Assembly: GCA_009739215.1 (NCBI GenBank)
Contig: VSJF01000010.1
Location: 62,001-126,000 of the forward strand
Length of the DNA: 64,000 bases
DNA from: Floccularia luteovirens
Taxonomy: Eukaryota > Basidiomycota > Agaricomycetes > Agaricales > Squamanitaceae
Reading direction: 5' to 3'
Part shown: piece by piece, positions 1 through 12,003 of the stretch
Layout of the letters: every line of letters starts with the position of its first letter
Position numbering within the stretch: position 1 is the stretch's first letter
Notes under the pieces: generated by a model
The model's input: only the letters and a program-made list of their open reading frames with translations
The model's database searches: none
Told to the model about the DNA's origin: nothing
Translations under genes and position numbers: made by a program

Positions 1-1593
1 TCAGCATTGTTGACTCCTGCACTATCTTGCACAGAAACAGTGACTGCATCGTTTCCTAGGCCGCCCTTTCCAAAGTTGTTGGTTTGGAAGTTAAATGCAG
101 CCTATGAGTCAGATTAATAAGGATAAAGAACATCATTGTGTGCTCATATCACCTCTGTGAACCCATATCTATATTCCAATATAGCTGAATACCGCTGTTT
201 ACTTTGTTAGGAATAGAATGCTCACCGATATGTCAAGTCGTGGATCGAGTTAACAATGTAAAAGGCATTGACACGTGCAGCATCGATATTCACAGCGGTT
301 GTGGGAGCTGTGGCGGGGTTCTGAACAAAGATAAAGTTGTCTGTAGCAGATGACTGTGACGTGGTGGAAGATTGTGACCCTTTGAAAGTGATGACATTAT
401 TTCCACTTGAAGTTGCAAAAATTAGCCGTCATAGTTTTCAAAATCACAAGTATCTTACGATGTTGTACTAAAATTTATGTTAATTTGTCACTCATGACGG
501 TCATGGAGAGCAGATACATACGTTGTCGTAGTTGTTCCTGTAGAATGCCAACCACTTGGAGACGAGACTATGTCTTGAGGGTCGGTTAAAGTTTCAAATC
601 CTTGCGTGAGGATCTCTTTTTGCAGAGGCAGGACACGATACTGCATTACGCGATAAGTTTGAAATTTGATTATACAGGGCGTTCACATACTGAAGCCTTG
701 GTAACAAAGTCTGTTACGGAGAGAAGGCTTCCAGAATGGGCGTCCACAAATGCCTCGAACCATGCGCCAGTAGTTTCGTTTTCAATCTGGACAACGTGGG
801 TTAAAGCCGCCGTTCCATCTTCCCGTACAAGGAACTCTAGAGTAGGTGGGTGGTCATTAAATTTTCCATCAAGGGCTTGTTGTGCAGCGGTGATTGCTTG
901 TTGCACGGTGATTGACGGCGTTGATGACGCGATGCTCTCTTTGGTGTTATATCAGTAAAGTGGTCGATTATTTTTGGAGCAATAGAGCTTACTTGGCTTC
1001 ACAAAGGAAGATCCGAATGATACAACCTAATAAAAGCTTATCAGCATCCAGATGTCACACTGTTATGATAAAAGATGCACTACCTTGTTGTTCTTGTTGA
1101 ATGCGACGTTGGCAACCGCGTTGGCAAAGGGTATTCCATCCTTTTAGTATTGCATTAGCATGACATAGTTGTGGGCCGAAATAACAACATACATGGCTCT
1201 GTCGTAAGAACGCATGTTGCGCTGCTTCGCCAGTAAATCCAGATCTGAATGAAACAGAACTGTCATCAACAGATAGGTGGGACTTGACAAAGGCGATGGC
1301 AGCCTCTTCTAGGTTCGGTTCTGCTCTCTTCGAGAGGGGGTGGTCGATACCCTCCCCAAATGTCTACATAACGATGATAGTTAGATTAGAGAACGATATA
1401 AAGGCTATTAAAAGCGAGGTATATTGACCTCGAAAGTGCTAATCGGATGGAATGTTTCGATCGTTAGTTCATGAGTGACATCCCTTGTACGGTGGGTCAT
1501 TGCCTTCAGGTTTGCTGGCTGTGGGGCAGCCATGCCAGACGAGAATGAAAGTGCTAGCACGATAGACGCAAGGAGTTTCTTGAAGGATGTCAT
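1..1593 (-). CDS. Fungalysin (M36) extracellular metalloprotease, copy 1, 3' part cut off by window edge
   Basis: Secreted zinc metalloprotease of the fungalysin family (MEROPS M36), made as a preproprotein with an N-terminal FTP propeptide. The start at 1593 opens a signal peptide ([16 protein letters not shown] followed by a small-residue AAP cleavage region), then a propeptide containing FHPISTFE, an intron, and the exon with [11 protein letters not shown] and AFVKSHL. Further exons carry the family segments [15 protein letters not shown] and the region leading to [15 protein letters not shown] at position 1. The window ends just before the HEXXH zinc-binding motif, so catalytic competence cannot be judged. 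The order and intron positions match the two other copies at 7946 and 60169, all on the minus strand. A TATA-like CATAAATA lies about 50 bp upstream of the start. No break was seen in the visible part. Family assignment is firm. Confidence 0.9.
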
Positions 1594-2839
1594 GGTGTAA
1601 AAACTGAACCTGGATTATGGTGCAATGCAGAACAACCTGTATTTATGCTTCTCAAGCCTGGTTGAACGGAAAATCCTGTTCTCCAAATGGGCAATGATAA
1701 CCAGAAATGACCCAAGAGCTTGATTCGCACGACTGTCTGGACAAAAGCCACTAGAACAGGCCATGCAGCTAAGCCATGAGGTGCATGAAATGCAATGTTT
1801 TCATCGTCACACGAGAAGGTATCCGTATCAAGTTTGAAACGAGAATCAGCGTTCATCTGAGCTTGGCAAAATGATGCAATGCGGTGCCACGTATTTTCTG
1901 TTCGCTGTAAGTCACGATAGGATTGCCCACATCAATTGATACGGTTACAGTCCACAAAGGGATCTGGTGTGATATTCTCTTTCGGAAAAAAAACAAGGTC
2001 GATCATTTTTTTTTGCAAAGGGAAATTTTAAGGTATGCATTCATTCGTAGAACAACGTCTTGATTTGCATTGAGCGTGATGATTTCTGTTGATTATTTCT
2101 CGGATTCCAGCAATTCAATCAGGCGCTGTGACCTTTTGGCTGATACAGCTGTCATTCAACACGACTTTTGGAAGACCTGTTGAATTGAGAGCTACGAGAA
2201 CAGGTTCTTTGCGACATAAAAGCAGGTGTTCAATGAAGGTCACTCACATGTTATGCTTGAGGCATATCAGATGATATTTCAGCGCAATGTGCAGCATATA
2301 CAGTTGTAGTCATCCTGACTTCGTGGCGAGGTAAGATAACAAGTTGGCCTTCGAATATGGGCATACAGTTGGCAGAAATCCGCTGACAATCTCTGGTTGC
2401 ATGTGGTTCAATGCGTAGACAAAAGTATATGACCTTGTGGTTAGAAGAGCCAAGGATTTGCCACCCATGGTTACGCAAGAGAGCGGCTCATACCCGGCAG
2501 AACCTGAAATCTACAGCTTAGGAGTAAGACTGGCAATGAGGTCTGGTAGTATTGAGACGTGTGGTTAGTGGAGATAAGGGGATGACGGTACGAATGAGTT
2601 TCGGGGCTACATGAAACAGAATGAATCATGAAATAGGGCTCATAGGATTAATGCATGAGAAACCACACAAGATACACGCGTGGTCTTGTGGTTTATCAGT
2701 CACTGATTCTGACGTGTTGATTATACATATACATAGAACAGTTATCGGATAACAGGTCACCGAAAGTATCTTTGAAAAAGAAGGAAATACCAAAATAACC
2801 CGGTCCGTGGAGGAATCAAGAAGCCGGAACTCCTTAATA
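1594..2839. other. Intergenic region between fungalysin copy 1 and EXO70
   Basis: About 1.25 kb without a supportable gene. The part near 1600-1650 should hold the fungalysin copy 1 promoter (TATA-like element on the minus strand around 1639-1646). The remainder precedes the 3' end of EXO70. Open frames here are short and have no family resemblance. Confidence 0.5.
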
Positions 2840-5191
2840 TTACAAAGAATACAACTTCCTGAGTTGTTTTTCGACATCTTCGGAGGTCATTTTGATATCT
2901 AAAAATGCTGCATTTGAACGAAGAAATGGAAGTAAGAATCAGACGATTTACATTTCTGAGGGTCTGTTAGGTAATTGATAAGCTTCATTCCAGAAAATAG
3001 CATGAGATACGCACTTCTGCTGAACTCTTTTTCTTTCTGTTTTTGGGTGAATCTCTGTAAAGATGGTACAACAAGCTTGATGATTTCGTCTGCGATTGAT
3101 TCCCTCTCTTCCAAGTTATCCTCAAGCACCTTGGCCATTCTATGCCTTTCTGCGACTTCTTCTAAGATATCGAAAAATCGAGTAAATTTTTCCTTAGCGA
3201 TCGCTTTTCCTGACTTATCCTTTGGGTCGTCAGTGATCGCTTGCATTAGAGGAGAGAAGTTTGAATCGAAATAAGCTGCCTTGGCAGTACGGTAGTTGGA
3301 ATTGAGAGAGTCCTTAGCAGGTTGTGAGATTAGATCCAATATGGACGTGTTCTTTGGTTTTATGAGTAAATTATGGCGTAAGTATGAAACGTTATTCAAG
3401 AGAAATATTGACCCGAACGCAGGACGGCGCGAGGTTCGGGACAATGTCGTGAGACTAGTAATCGCAGTCATGATCACATCATCTGAAGCGCTATATAATT
3501 ACCATGTAATTTAAGTTGGTGCATCACTCACGAATAAAGTGTTCAAGGATGACTAGTTCATCTCCTTCACCGAGCTTGGACGACTTCCCCACTTGCACTC
3601 CTTCGCCCATTTTCCAATTTCCATCTCCAAGGATAACAAGCGCCGCAGTGACTGAACTTTGCACTTCGGGCAATTGAGACAAGTATTTTACAGTCTAAAT
3701 GTGACATAAGCACCACACAAACTATGAAAATAGAAGTTATCATACCGATTTTGTGAAATCTGTCAATCTTGTGCTTGTGTCTGAACCTTTCGCCATAGAG
3801 CCTAATTTCAGGTCTGCAAGGAACTCTGGGAAACTTCGGAGGCATATTGCTCTGAGCGCTTGTAGGCCGTCCTTGAGTTCGTTTTTATCATCTACGTATT
3901 CCGGACCACGACGGGAGAGAAGGTCGTCCCAATGAGACTGCATGGAGAGCAGACTATCGTATGCGGATAATGCCAGGAAGCTATACTTTTGCAAAGATTT
4001 CTTTACGAAAACTATAAGGGAAGATAATACTGTACTGAACAATCTCAAAATTGGCTTGAGAAGTGTCCCATATGCTGATGAAATGAGGGCTGGGCTGGAA
4101 AGTGGGCTGAGTTCCGACAATAACTTGTATTCATCCTGTATAGTTAACTGAGAATACATTTTTTGGCAATAAATTTGGTGTCCTTACGTCTGCTACGCTC
4201 AATATTAATTGCACCCATTCCCCCAGGTCGCGTCCTGTTACGATAGGATCTACAGTTTCGGCTCTGACGACAAGACGCTTCCCCTGTCCTTCTAAGCATT
4301 TTACACTCCATTTCCCTCGCATGTCAGCATATCCTCTTTGAGCATCTTGCAACGTCTCTAAAATCGCAACTGACGCGGGATGGGAGGGGTGTGTGGACGG
4401 AAGCGGTAGAGTTCGCAGAAATGAGATAACAGGAGTTAAATTTGAAAGCAGTGAAGAAGGGAAGGCGTTGGAGGGTAGTTCTATACCCGGAACCGGTGTA
4501 GTACCAGAAGAGCCCTCTGCCACTATTTTTGTGTAGTGCTGCGTGAGTTTCTTGACTCCTGTTTCAACGAGCCTGGCCTAATATGATGTCAGTGTAGTAA
4601 GAGACAGAAAGGTATTTGAATTACTGCTTCTGCTACATCATTATCAGATGCTGCTTTGAAAGCAATGTTTGCATTTAGCCGCTCCAAAGCATTGGTATAT
4701 ACTTCAAGTTGTCCGGGTTGTGGCCTGCATCAGGTATGAGACTTCAGATGTAGAATCGTGAGAATGGACACACCCTCTTAGAATCAAGGCTTCTTCCACA
4801 GCAAGATCCTCTTCGTTGGTAGCTACATCATCGATTCTTAATAAAGTTTTGTCAATGTCTATGAGAATGTCCGATGTAAGGATATCTATTGATTAAATAA
4901 AATAGAGTGCCCCACTGTTCGTTCGTTTGTTCAGAATCTGCGCAGATGTATATAGTGGTAGGATTGATTTTTCAAGTTTCGCTAGTCGGGTATCGAAGCT
5001 GTCGAGAATGGCTAGTCAGGTGAGCGCGATACGGATCCTGCAGAAACAAAATGCATACAGATCATGCGTTTTGATATTTGGCGTGTTTTATTGAGGTTTT
5101 GTTCTAGCTTTGTTACGGGGTCGACATAGAGTATACGTATAGAGGCGTTATCAATACTTACAAGCTCGATCTCAGCAGTTTCATCGTCCAT
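2840..5191 (-). CDS. EXO70: Exocyst complex subunit Exo70
   Basis: Subunit of the octameric exocyst, which tethers secretory vesicles to the plasma membrane at growth sites. Exo70 binds PI(4,5)P2 and Rho GTPases. The start at 5191 gives MDDETAEIEL, then a short exon LEQNLNKTRQISKRM and the coiled N-terminus ILDSFDTRLAKLEKSILPLY. The middle includes AEEALILRG-like and ERLNANIAFKA segments. The C-terminal Exo70 domain contains IFLLNNVSYLRHNLL, ILEEVAERHRMAKVL and, after a last intron, the typical end KYIKMTSEDVEKQLRKLYSL with stop at 2840. About ten short introns with GT-AG ends join all exons in frame, so the gene looks intact. It shares a 297-bp divergent promoter with the HAP3 gene. Identification rests on recognised conserved segments over the whole length. 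Confidence 0.93.
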
Positions 5192-5488
5192 CGTGTATCG
5201 TTGGCAGTAAAGAGAGGTTAGAGTTTGTTTGGTTTAGCGGAAGATGACAAACAAACTCTGGGTTTCACGGGTGATGTCGAAAGCAATACGGAACTCATCA
5301 TTAAACATCTCTGCTTTATGTTCATTATGCACCCCTGTTAACCTCATCAATTTCGTAGTTACTAAAGCTCATTTTTACCTTCACCGTTCATTCTCGTAAC
5401 GGTGCCTTTCTGGCTCTTGTTTGGCGGCGCTTCTTATCTCATTGTCTCCAACAGTCCAAAAAAAAGCTTCTACTATCCATTAGGTGAC
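5192..5488. promoter_or_regulatory. Divergent intergenic promoter between EXO70 and HAP3
   Basis: Start codons at 5191 (minus) and 5489 (plus) leave 297 bp that must hold both core promoters and 5' leaders. No TATA box stands out, which is common for housekeeping genes. Shared regulation of the two genes is possible but is only inferred from the spacing. Confidence 0.5.
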
Positions 5489-6075
5489 ATGTCGGAGTTG
5501 CAGCCTATCATCCCAGCCAGAGATGATAGCAATCCTAGTGGACTCATCGTAGCCACACCACAAGACGCTCCAGAACCCACGCCAATCACTGACCAAGAAG
5601 TGGGAGAATATAGAGAACAGGATCGTTTCCTACCAGTGAGTACGTAGTGATTCCTCCATATCGGAATTGCTCATAATTTCTTTACAGATAGCAAATGTCT
5701 CGCGAATAATGAAAGCTTCCGTCCCACCTACTGCAAAAATCGCAAAAGATGCAAAGGAATGCGTTCAAGAGTGTGTTTCCGAATTTATCTCGTTCATTAC
5801 ATCAGAAGCTGCGGAAAAGTGCCAACTTGAAAAGCGCAAAACGATCGGAGGCGAAGACATCCTCCATGCGATGGGGACGTTGGGGTTCGAGAACTATGCC
5901 GAAACTCTCAAGATACATCTTGCGAAGCTGAGACAGGTACCGTTTATCCCAATATTCAACTCACCTCTTGAACGACAATAATTCGGTGTGTCATACTTAG
6001 AGTGGTGCTTCCGCAGCTGCCTCTGCGACAACTTCCAGGGAACACCACATCGAGCCTAGGTTAGAGGAGGAATAA
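5489..6075 (+). CDS. HAP3: CCAAT-binding factor subunit HAP3 / NF-YB
   Basis: Histone-fold subunit of the trimeric CCAAT-binding transcription factor (HAP2/3/5, NF-Y). It pairs with HAP5 through an H2B-like fold in the nucleus. Three exons (5489-5635, 5688-5936, 6001-6075) give 156 aa. The conserved core begins at [17 protein letters not shown] and runs through [40 protein letters not shown] and [16 protein letters not shown], which is diagnostic for NF-YB. The N-terminus (about 40 residues) is acidic and proline-rich. The C-terminal tail is only 24 residues, short for the family. The start was chosen at [10 protein letters not shown] because the long upstream frame has no support as coding sequence. 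Intron boundaries are canonical and the gene looks intact. Confidence 0.96.
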
Positions 6076-6802
6076 TCCTTCGTGTTGTAATTGAATTCGT
6101 ATTGGATTATTATTGTTCTCTGGGTTCAATACTTGATGTATTTGGGATTTTGGTGAGTTGAGAGTTCGCCAAGCGCTAAGCAATATTCAAATGATACACT
6201 TTTCAGGTTTATTTATACTCGCTCATCAATGATTTATCTTTTCCTTAAATGTCTGTCCAGTAGATATGTCGGGATGTGTTATATGTTTCTGTAGACACGA
6301 CCCAAAGCTCGGGGTTTTACATTCTTCCACGCGTTTCTATATAGGGATTATTGTTTGCTCTTTTATTGAGACTTTAGGCAGACCTACGAGTACTGGCAAT
6401 TACTCACGACATGGATCTTGAAGTTTGAAGGTTTGAAGGTTAGCAGTCACGGGAGGAACAAGCTTCGTTCAACTTCTGATCTGCAATGCTTGACAACACC
6501 TCAGAACGCTAAGCCATCATACCTGGGAGATCCTGTGTAATTCATGACGAACTAGTACTATAACGGAATAATATCATCTAAAGATACTATGTATCTGGAT
6601 AATCCAAGACCGGACGTACTCAAGTGCAAAGTTTTCGATAAATTAATTATTAATTGATATTATGTCAGCAATGGATGTCACATCAAGGGAAAGTAACACC
6701 ACCTTCTGATTCTAACAGATACAAACAACATCGATCTCACAGCCACTGTGACAGTCAACACAACTCATCGGACATCCTCAAGACCTCCTCAAGCAATAAT
6801 CC
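6076..6802. other. Intergenic region between HAP3 and eL14
   Basis: About 730 bp holding the HAP3 3' end and the eL14 promoter. No other gene is supportable. Overlapping open frames at 6654-7014 run into the eL14 first exon and intron and are not convincing. Confidence 0.5.
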
Positions 6803-7524
6803 ATGTCGGTATGTCCAGTTTTCATCCTCAGAAGGCTTTACATGCACAAGGAAATTCAATTCATCCAAAAAACGGACGGAATAATGTCATGACCGGGTTG
6901 GATGTATTGGATTTTTATTGGATGACCTTTTTTGCTCCTTGCAAATGTTGGCAGCGGATTCACTTCAGTTCTCTGATCTCATTTCCGTTTTGTTTCGCAG
7001 GAATCAAACTTTAAACGCTTTGTCGAAGTCGGACGTGGTGAGTGCTCCTCATACAGCCATTCTAATTTCTAAGTGGAGGTTAAACTCAAATTTTTACCTG
7101 TTCTATAAAGTTGTCCTCATCAAGCGAGGTCCATTCTCAGGGAAAATCGCAGTCATTGTAGAGGTTATTGATCACAGCCGCGTCAGTAAATCAACCTACT
7201 ACCGATTTATGCCAGTCTCATCCTTTTCATTAGGCCGTCATCGATGGCCCAACAACAGGTGTACCTCGCCAATCATTCCCCTACAAACACCTTTCCCTCA
7301 CATCTTTCTCTCTGACAAAACTCCCTCGCGCCGCTGGATCTGGTGTTGTTAAGAAGCAAATCGAGAAGGAGGCAATTGTTGAGAAGTGGGACAAATCAGC
7401 TTGGGCACAGACTAGGCTGGCCAAAGAGAAGAGAAAATCGCTAAACGACTTTGGACGCTTTGCCGTCATGATCGCGAAGAAACAACGAAGGGATGTTGTT
7501 AGAAAAACTCTCAAGAAGGCATAA
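6803..7524 (+). CDS. RPL14: 60S ribosomal protein L14 (eL14)
   Basis: Structural protein of the large cytosolic ribosomal subunit. Four exons give 134 aa: a tiny first exon of six bases (ATG TCG at 6803-6808, followed by a strong GTATGT donor), then 7001-7037, 7111-7181 and 7234-7524. The joined protein starts MSESNFKRFVEVGRVVLI and continues with GPFSGKIAVIVEVIDHSR, DGPTTGVPRQSFPYKHLSLT and a basic C-terminus FAVMIAKKQRRDVVRKTLKK, all typical of eL14. The two-codon first exon followed by a 192-nt intron decides the start; an ATG at 6661 was considered but lacks a good donor. Introns near the 5' end are usual for fungal ribosomal protein genes. Intact. Confidence 0.95.
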
Positions 7525-7945
7525 CCTACGCACCTGCTTGTGATATTTGGAGGTAGTTGATGAAAAGAGATTTCTCGCGCCCCACACTGTATGTTACATG
7601 TTATACCATGCAACCCACCACATATATTATGCGCCATGACTTCTCAATTGTGTATGAGCTTTTCGTTTAGGGTGTGCTATACCCCCCTATGGCCCTGGGG
7701 TCGCCTATCTGGATAAAATCCAATTTATGTCCCCAATGTAGGGCAAGAGTCAAAAAGTGCAAGATAAGTGAAGGGTTCGGAAGAAATTCTTTCACATCAA
7801 ACCATAAATTCCTTTTGAACAAAATTGAGATTGCAACAAGAACGTTCCGTCATGTTTATAAATACAATTTTCTACCTAGGAATCAAATCCAAATTGTGTC
7901 ATACAGAATCGTGTGTAGAATAAAGAATAAGAACAGGCTGGCCAC
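7525..7945. other. Convergent intergenic region eL14 / fungalysin copy 2
   Basis: About 420 bp between two stop codons facing each other, expected to hold both 3' UTRs. A 91-codon frame at 7674-7949 has no recognisable features and overlaps the tail of the protease gene on the other strand. Confidence 0.5.
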
Positions 7946-10579
7946 TTAACAGCCCGATGGGACTGAAAAATCGTCCTTATATTTAGCTGCTTTTACGCCT
8001 AAACCACGACTTGCGAAAGCTTTCCACAGAAGACACTTGTTCGCACCACCGTAACGAAGGCGGTCAGCCTGAATCCAAGCAGAGCGTGCTGCTACAACTA
8101 TTAATGAAGAATTAGCCAAAACTTATCCGTATCGCACAACAACTCGACATACATGTTGGATTGCAAGGTTGTAATGAAAGTGCATCCATGAATAGATGGA
8201 GGAACACTATGTTTCCTTCTTTCCCTTGGGGGTTTCTTCGTGCAGTTGAAGACCAGCCTTTGGCGTTCACAAGTGCAGCATACACATTGTGCAACATATT
8301 CGCCCACACCTCGCCAATATCTGCCATTAGGTCAAGATGAGTCAAGGAAAAACGACAAGTTGATATGACAATAACACATACCGTGGACTTCGTCAAATTT
8401 CTTCAAACTCGAATATCGCAGTGGATTGGTTTTACTGCCAACATGTCAAGCTCTGTCACCAGACGTTTGTTTCAAACAAAAACTCACGGGTTGGTGGAAT
8501 AAGGGTATGTACGAATACCCCCTGCTCTATTGATGACGAATTGACCGAGCTTGTAATCCCGAATCACCCGAGAAGTTTGTTCTGTCCACCTATTACTATG
8601 TATTAGCCGGATGATATATAGTTGGTGATATGACATACTCAGCCAAAGAATCTGACCAGCCTATATATCGAAAGCGGTTAAGTAGGATCGAGCAAAAGTA
8701 TAGGGGGTAACTGCACCTTCCCCTAAACCACCAGCTTCAAGAGTTTGTAGACAGCGTCCAGTTCCACCCCCAGTCATTCTGTTAGTGATGCCATGCGCCA
8801 TCTCATGCACAACAATGTCGTTTTCCATTGAACCGTCTCGGCGTGGCTATAACATGGTCAGCACGCAAACAAAGTACTCAAACACGGCATGTGCGCACCG
8901 TTGCGAGATTGAATATGAACATCCCTTTAAGGCAAACAGGTTAGAAAAGGGGTCACCATGGAAATAATCAATTTCGTACTCATTCTGCCGTTCTGTCCAC
9001 TATTTTACATGGAGGTTAACAATTGTCTTCAATGTAGTGGAGCACTTACTCGGGCGGGGTGAAAAATTGTGCGTTGTTTATACCCTTTGAGTCTTGTACA
9101 GATACAAGAACTCGGTCGTTCCCTTTGCCGCCTTTGCCAAAGTTGTTCTTTTGGAAATTGTATGCTCTCTGGACAGCATGTTAATTCTATCGAACCTAAA
9201 ACACAAAGATATAATAATTTACCTCGGTGAAGCCATATCTGCAGAGATGTTAATATATTGAAATGGTACGTCATAGAAGAGATCGTACCTATAGGCAAGG
9301 TCATGCACGGAGTTCACGACATAAAAGGTATTGACTCTAGCAGCATTGACGTTTTTGGTTACATTCGGGTCGAATTTGAAATCGGGCGGGTAATTGAAGT
9401 TTAGTACCGCTGAAGATTCACGAGTAACGTTGCCTACATCGCCTTTATAGGATAATACGTTGTTACCACTTAAAAACAATTAGCATATTAGGGATGTGCG
9501 TTGAGATATATTTACGAAGTAGTTCTGAGAAATTGTCAGTAAAAAAAGGAGAAAGAAATATTCAAGTCATTGCCAACCTAAAATTTGTAGTCCCGTCCGA
9601 ATGCCATCCTCTAGGTGAGGCAATGGTATCCAAAGGGTTAGTAATGACCTCCAGGCCCTGCGAAGGATATTGCTTCTGAAGAGGCAAAGCGAGATACTAT
9701 TTATAATTAGACAAAGAGCTTGCTGCAGATGTGTGGGGAACAGCTTACAGATGCATCCGCACCATAATCTGTTACCGACAACAGTTCTCCAGAATGAGCG
9801 TCGACATAAGCTTCAACGAAAATTCCATTATCCATATTTTCAATCTGAACGACATAAACCAAGGCAGCTTTTCCATCCGGCAAGACAAGATATGAAAGAG
9901 TGGGTTCATCGACATCGGTATGTTTTCCACCGAGTTTTTCCCCGGCGGTTCTAATGGCGTCATCAGCCGCAATGGTCGGTTCAGAGTCTGCATATGACGC
10001 TATTTAAGAGGGCATTAGTTTATTTTTATCAAGGAGGTAAAGAACGAACTTGTTTTGCTCATGGTCGATCCGAAAGAAACAACTTTGTTGTCGTTATCAA
10101 AGGCAACATTAGCAGCAGTGTTGATAACATCAATACCATCCTGTATTGAATGCTTTAGCATGTAGCGCGAATGAACCTTGAGAAGACATACATGACTCTG
10201 CTTTATGTATGCATGCTGAACCAAATCTCCGGAAAATCCAGATTTATAATTGATGTCCTTTTCATCTACTCCAAGCTGTTTCGCTGTGAATCCTATAGAT
10301 GCACCTTCTAGTGTGAAGTCACCACGTTTAGATAAGTCGTGATCTTGAGGTTCGTCATATATCTAGTGACCGCGTCAATAATGTCTTTGAGCTGATTGGT
10401 TACAAAATATAAACCTCGAATGAAGGCTCTGGATGGTATGTTGTAAGGTCTCTTCCGTTAAGTTGACGCACACGAAGAACCGAATTCTGTAGGTTTGCCG
10501 AATCTGAAGGAGCTGCGAAGGCCCCACCAGACATTGCAATAGCCAAGCATACCACGGTAAACATTTTTGAGGAGAACAT
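7946..10579 (-). CDS. Fungalysin (M36) extracellular metalloprotease, copy 2
   Basis: Secreted M36 zinc endopeptidase. The start at 10579 gives a signal peptide ([22 protein letters not shown], then AP). The propeptide contains [16 protein letters not shown] and YHPEPSFEV. The mature domain carries the zinc-binding HEMAH, followed by [26 protein letters not shown], which supplies the third (Glu) zinc ligand, is split by an intron (donor after GLGEG) and continues as [15 protein letters not shown]. The C-terminus ends with [20 protein letters not shown] and a final Cys before the stop at 7946. About ten short introns are needed, and every junction checked keeps the frame. All catalytic residues are present. 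It is closest in layout to the copy at 60169, and it is tail-to-tail with eL14. Confidence 0.93.
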
Positions 10580-11618
10580 GATGACTAGGTTTATCCGGAG
10601 TGGGACGAAGTTATCAGACTATGTGTCTAATGGCCTGTACTGGAGGAAAGCTGCCACATTTTAAGCAGATATTTCAAGGGGCTAAGTCTTACTTCCTGAG
10701 AAAAAGGAAGGCGGAAGTACGTCAGAGACTATATGTTTTTGCATAGCTTCTGTACAGGAGAAACTCCTTTCTTTCCCGAAAGAGTGATCCTAGTGTCACC
10801 TGCCCGAAGTAGCTGGGTGTATTATTTGAGCATTTGAGCATTTACTTCTGCTTGTATATGATAAGCATCCAACTCGACATAGTGAATGGGATATCCTAAA
10901 TGTATGCTTGGTCGGACGCGAGAAGGAGGCGTTGCACTATAAATAGAAATTTTGATCGAAGTTATCCGCGGAACATCCGTACACTTGGCGGAACATGGCA
11001 CAGCAATCGTCGAGGCAATAGGCAATCGAGCGGGTGACTGGCGGAGTTGATAAGTATCAGTAGTTTGTAGATTGTCCAAGGACCATAGTACCATGTCAAT
11101 TAATTACCCTTATAAATACTTCTTTTGACAAAATTCCACCACCAACCACCTAACAGAAATACTGCAGACAGTATCATGGTCACGTTCCTTGTTAAAGCAG
11201 GGCTTTAAGCTTTAAGATCAGAACTTAAAATTATAAACAAGCTCGGAAGTCGTCGGATTCCCAAGATTCCAAGATCACCAAAGCCACCCCAGCTTCTCGA
11301 GACTCGAGTGCACAAACTCCAGTTTGCTTCAAGTCTGCGACAACCATAATTCAAATGCCCGGAAAAAATTTCTCGGCAACAGTTCTTGCCAACATGCAAG
11401 TTTTCTCGAATCCACCAAACTCAGAGGATCCTCTATTCATCATGTAAATGACCCCAGGCATGCGCTCTCGTGCACCGCGCATTTTCTGAGTTACTCGAAA
11501 GTAAACCAGCCCTATTTGTAAGAGCTAGACACACTTTTTTAAAATACACATCTAGTTGGCCAGACGTATATCAGTCTTTGTCGTGTACCCATTCTTGCCA
11601 ACGGCGGTCTTTCGGTTA
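10580..11618. other. Intergenic region upstream of fungalysin copy 2
   Basis: About 1 kb. It must contain the protease promoter. Short frames such as 10822-11094 (minus, 90 codons) have no family signature and are not called as genes. Confidence 0.4.
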
Positions 11619-12003
11619 TCACGAGTGCCATATGAAATGATCTCTCGGACACTCTTTGGGGAGGAAGAATTCATCGACTGTCCCGATTTCCTGGAGTCCG
11701 AAATCGGCTGGGATGGGAACGTCAAGGTCACCAATAATAATTTCCATGTGCGCCGGGGTGTTTGTGTAAACAAGATTGGATCATGATGACTTGGTGCAAT
11801 CCGAACCATGCGTAAATCCCCATGTATGAATCCATTTTTTTGGCAGTATATGTACCAGAATGAAAGTGGCGAACTTCTGGCACCTCCGTCGGTAGACTCA
11901 ATACTCCTATACCTACCGCACCGGCCGTCTCAAGTTCAAGCATGATCCTATCATCGAAAGTCATACCGACAATCCCGATGGCAACGGCTTCCTCAATTGA
12001 ACT
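11619..12003 (-). pseudogene. Unrecognised coding-like segment split over two frames
   Basis: A minus-strand stretch reads like protein but changes frame once. The first part, from a possible splice acceptor at 12003, gives SSIEEAVAIGIVGMTFDDRI and continues through LPTEVPEVRHFHSGTYTAKK and YMGIYAWFGLHQV. Near 11790-11780 the sense switches to another frame that gives NTPAHMEIIIGDLDVPIPAD and FFLPKECPRDHFIWHS, then a stop at 11619. Both pieces have the amino acid balance of real exons. No convincing intron bridges them, so a single-base shift is the simplest reading. No start codon or upstream exon was identified and I do not recognise the family. It may be a gene remnant or a gene with an exon structure I could not resolve. 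Confidence 0.35.

Noticed and set aside
4900..5191. Frame mismatch in the EXO70 N-terminus
   Set aside because: Resolved by a short second exon (LEQNLNKTRQISKRM) between two introns, which restores the family sequence in frame.
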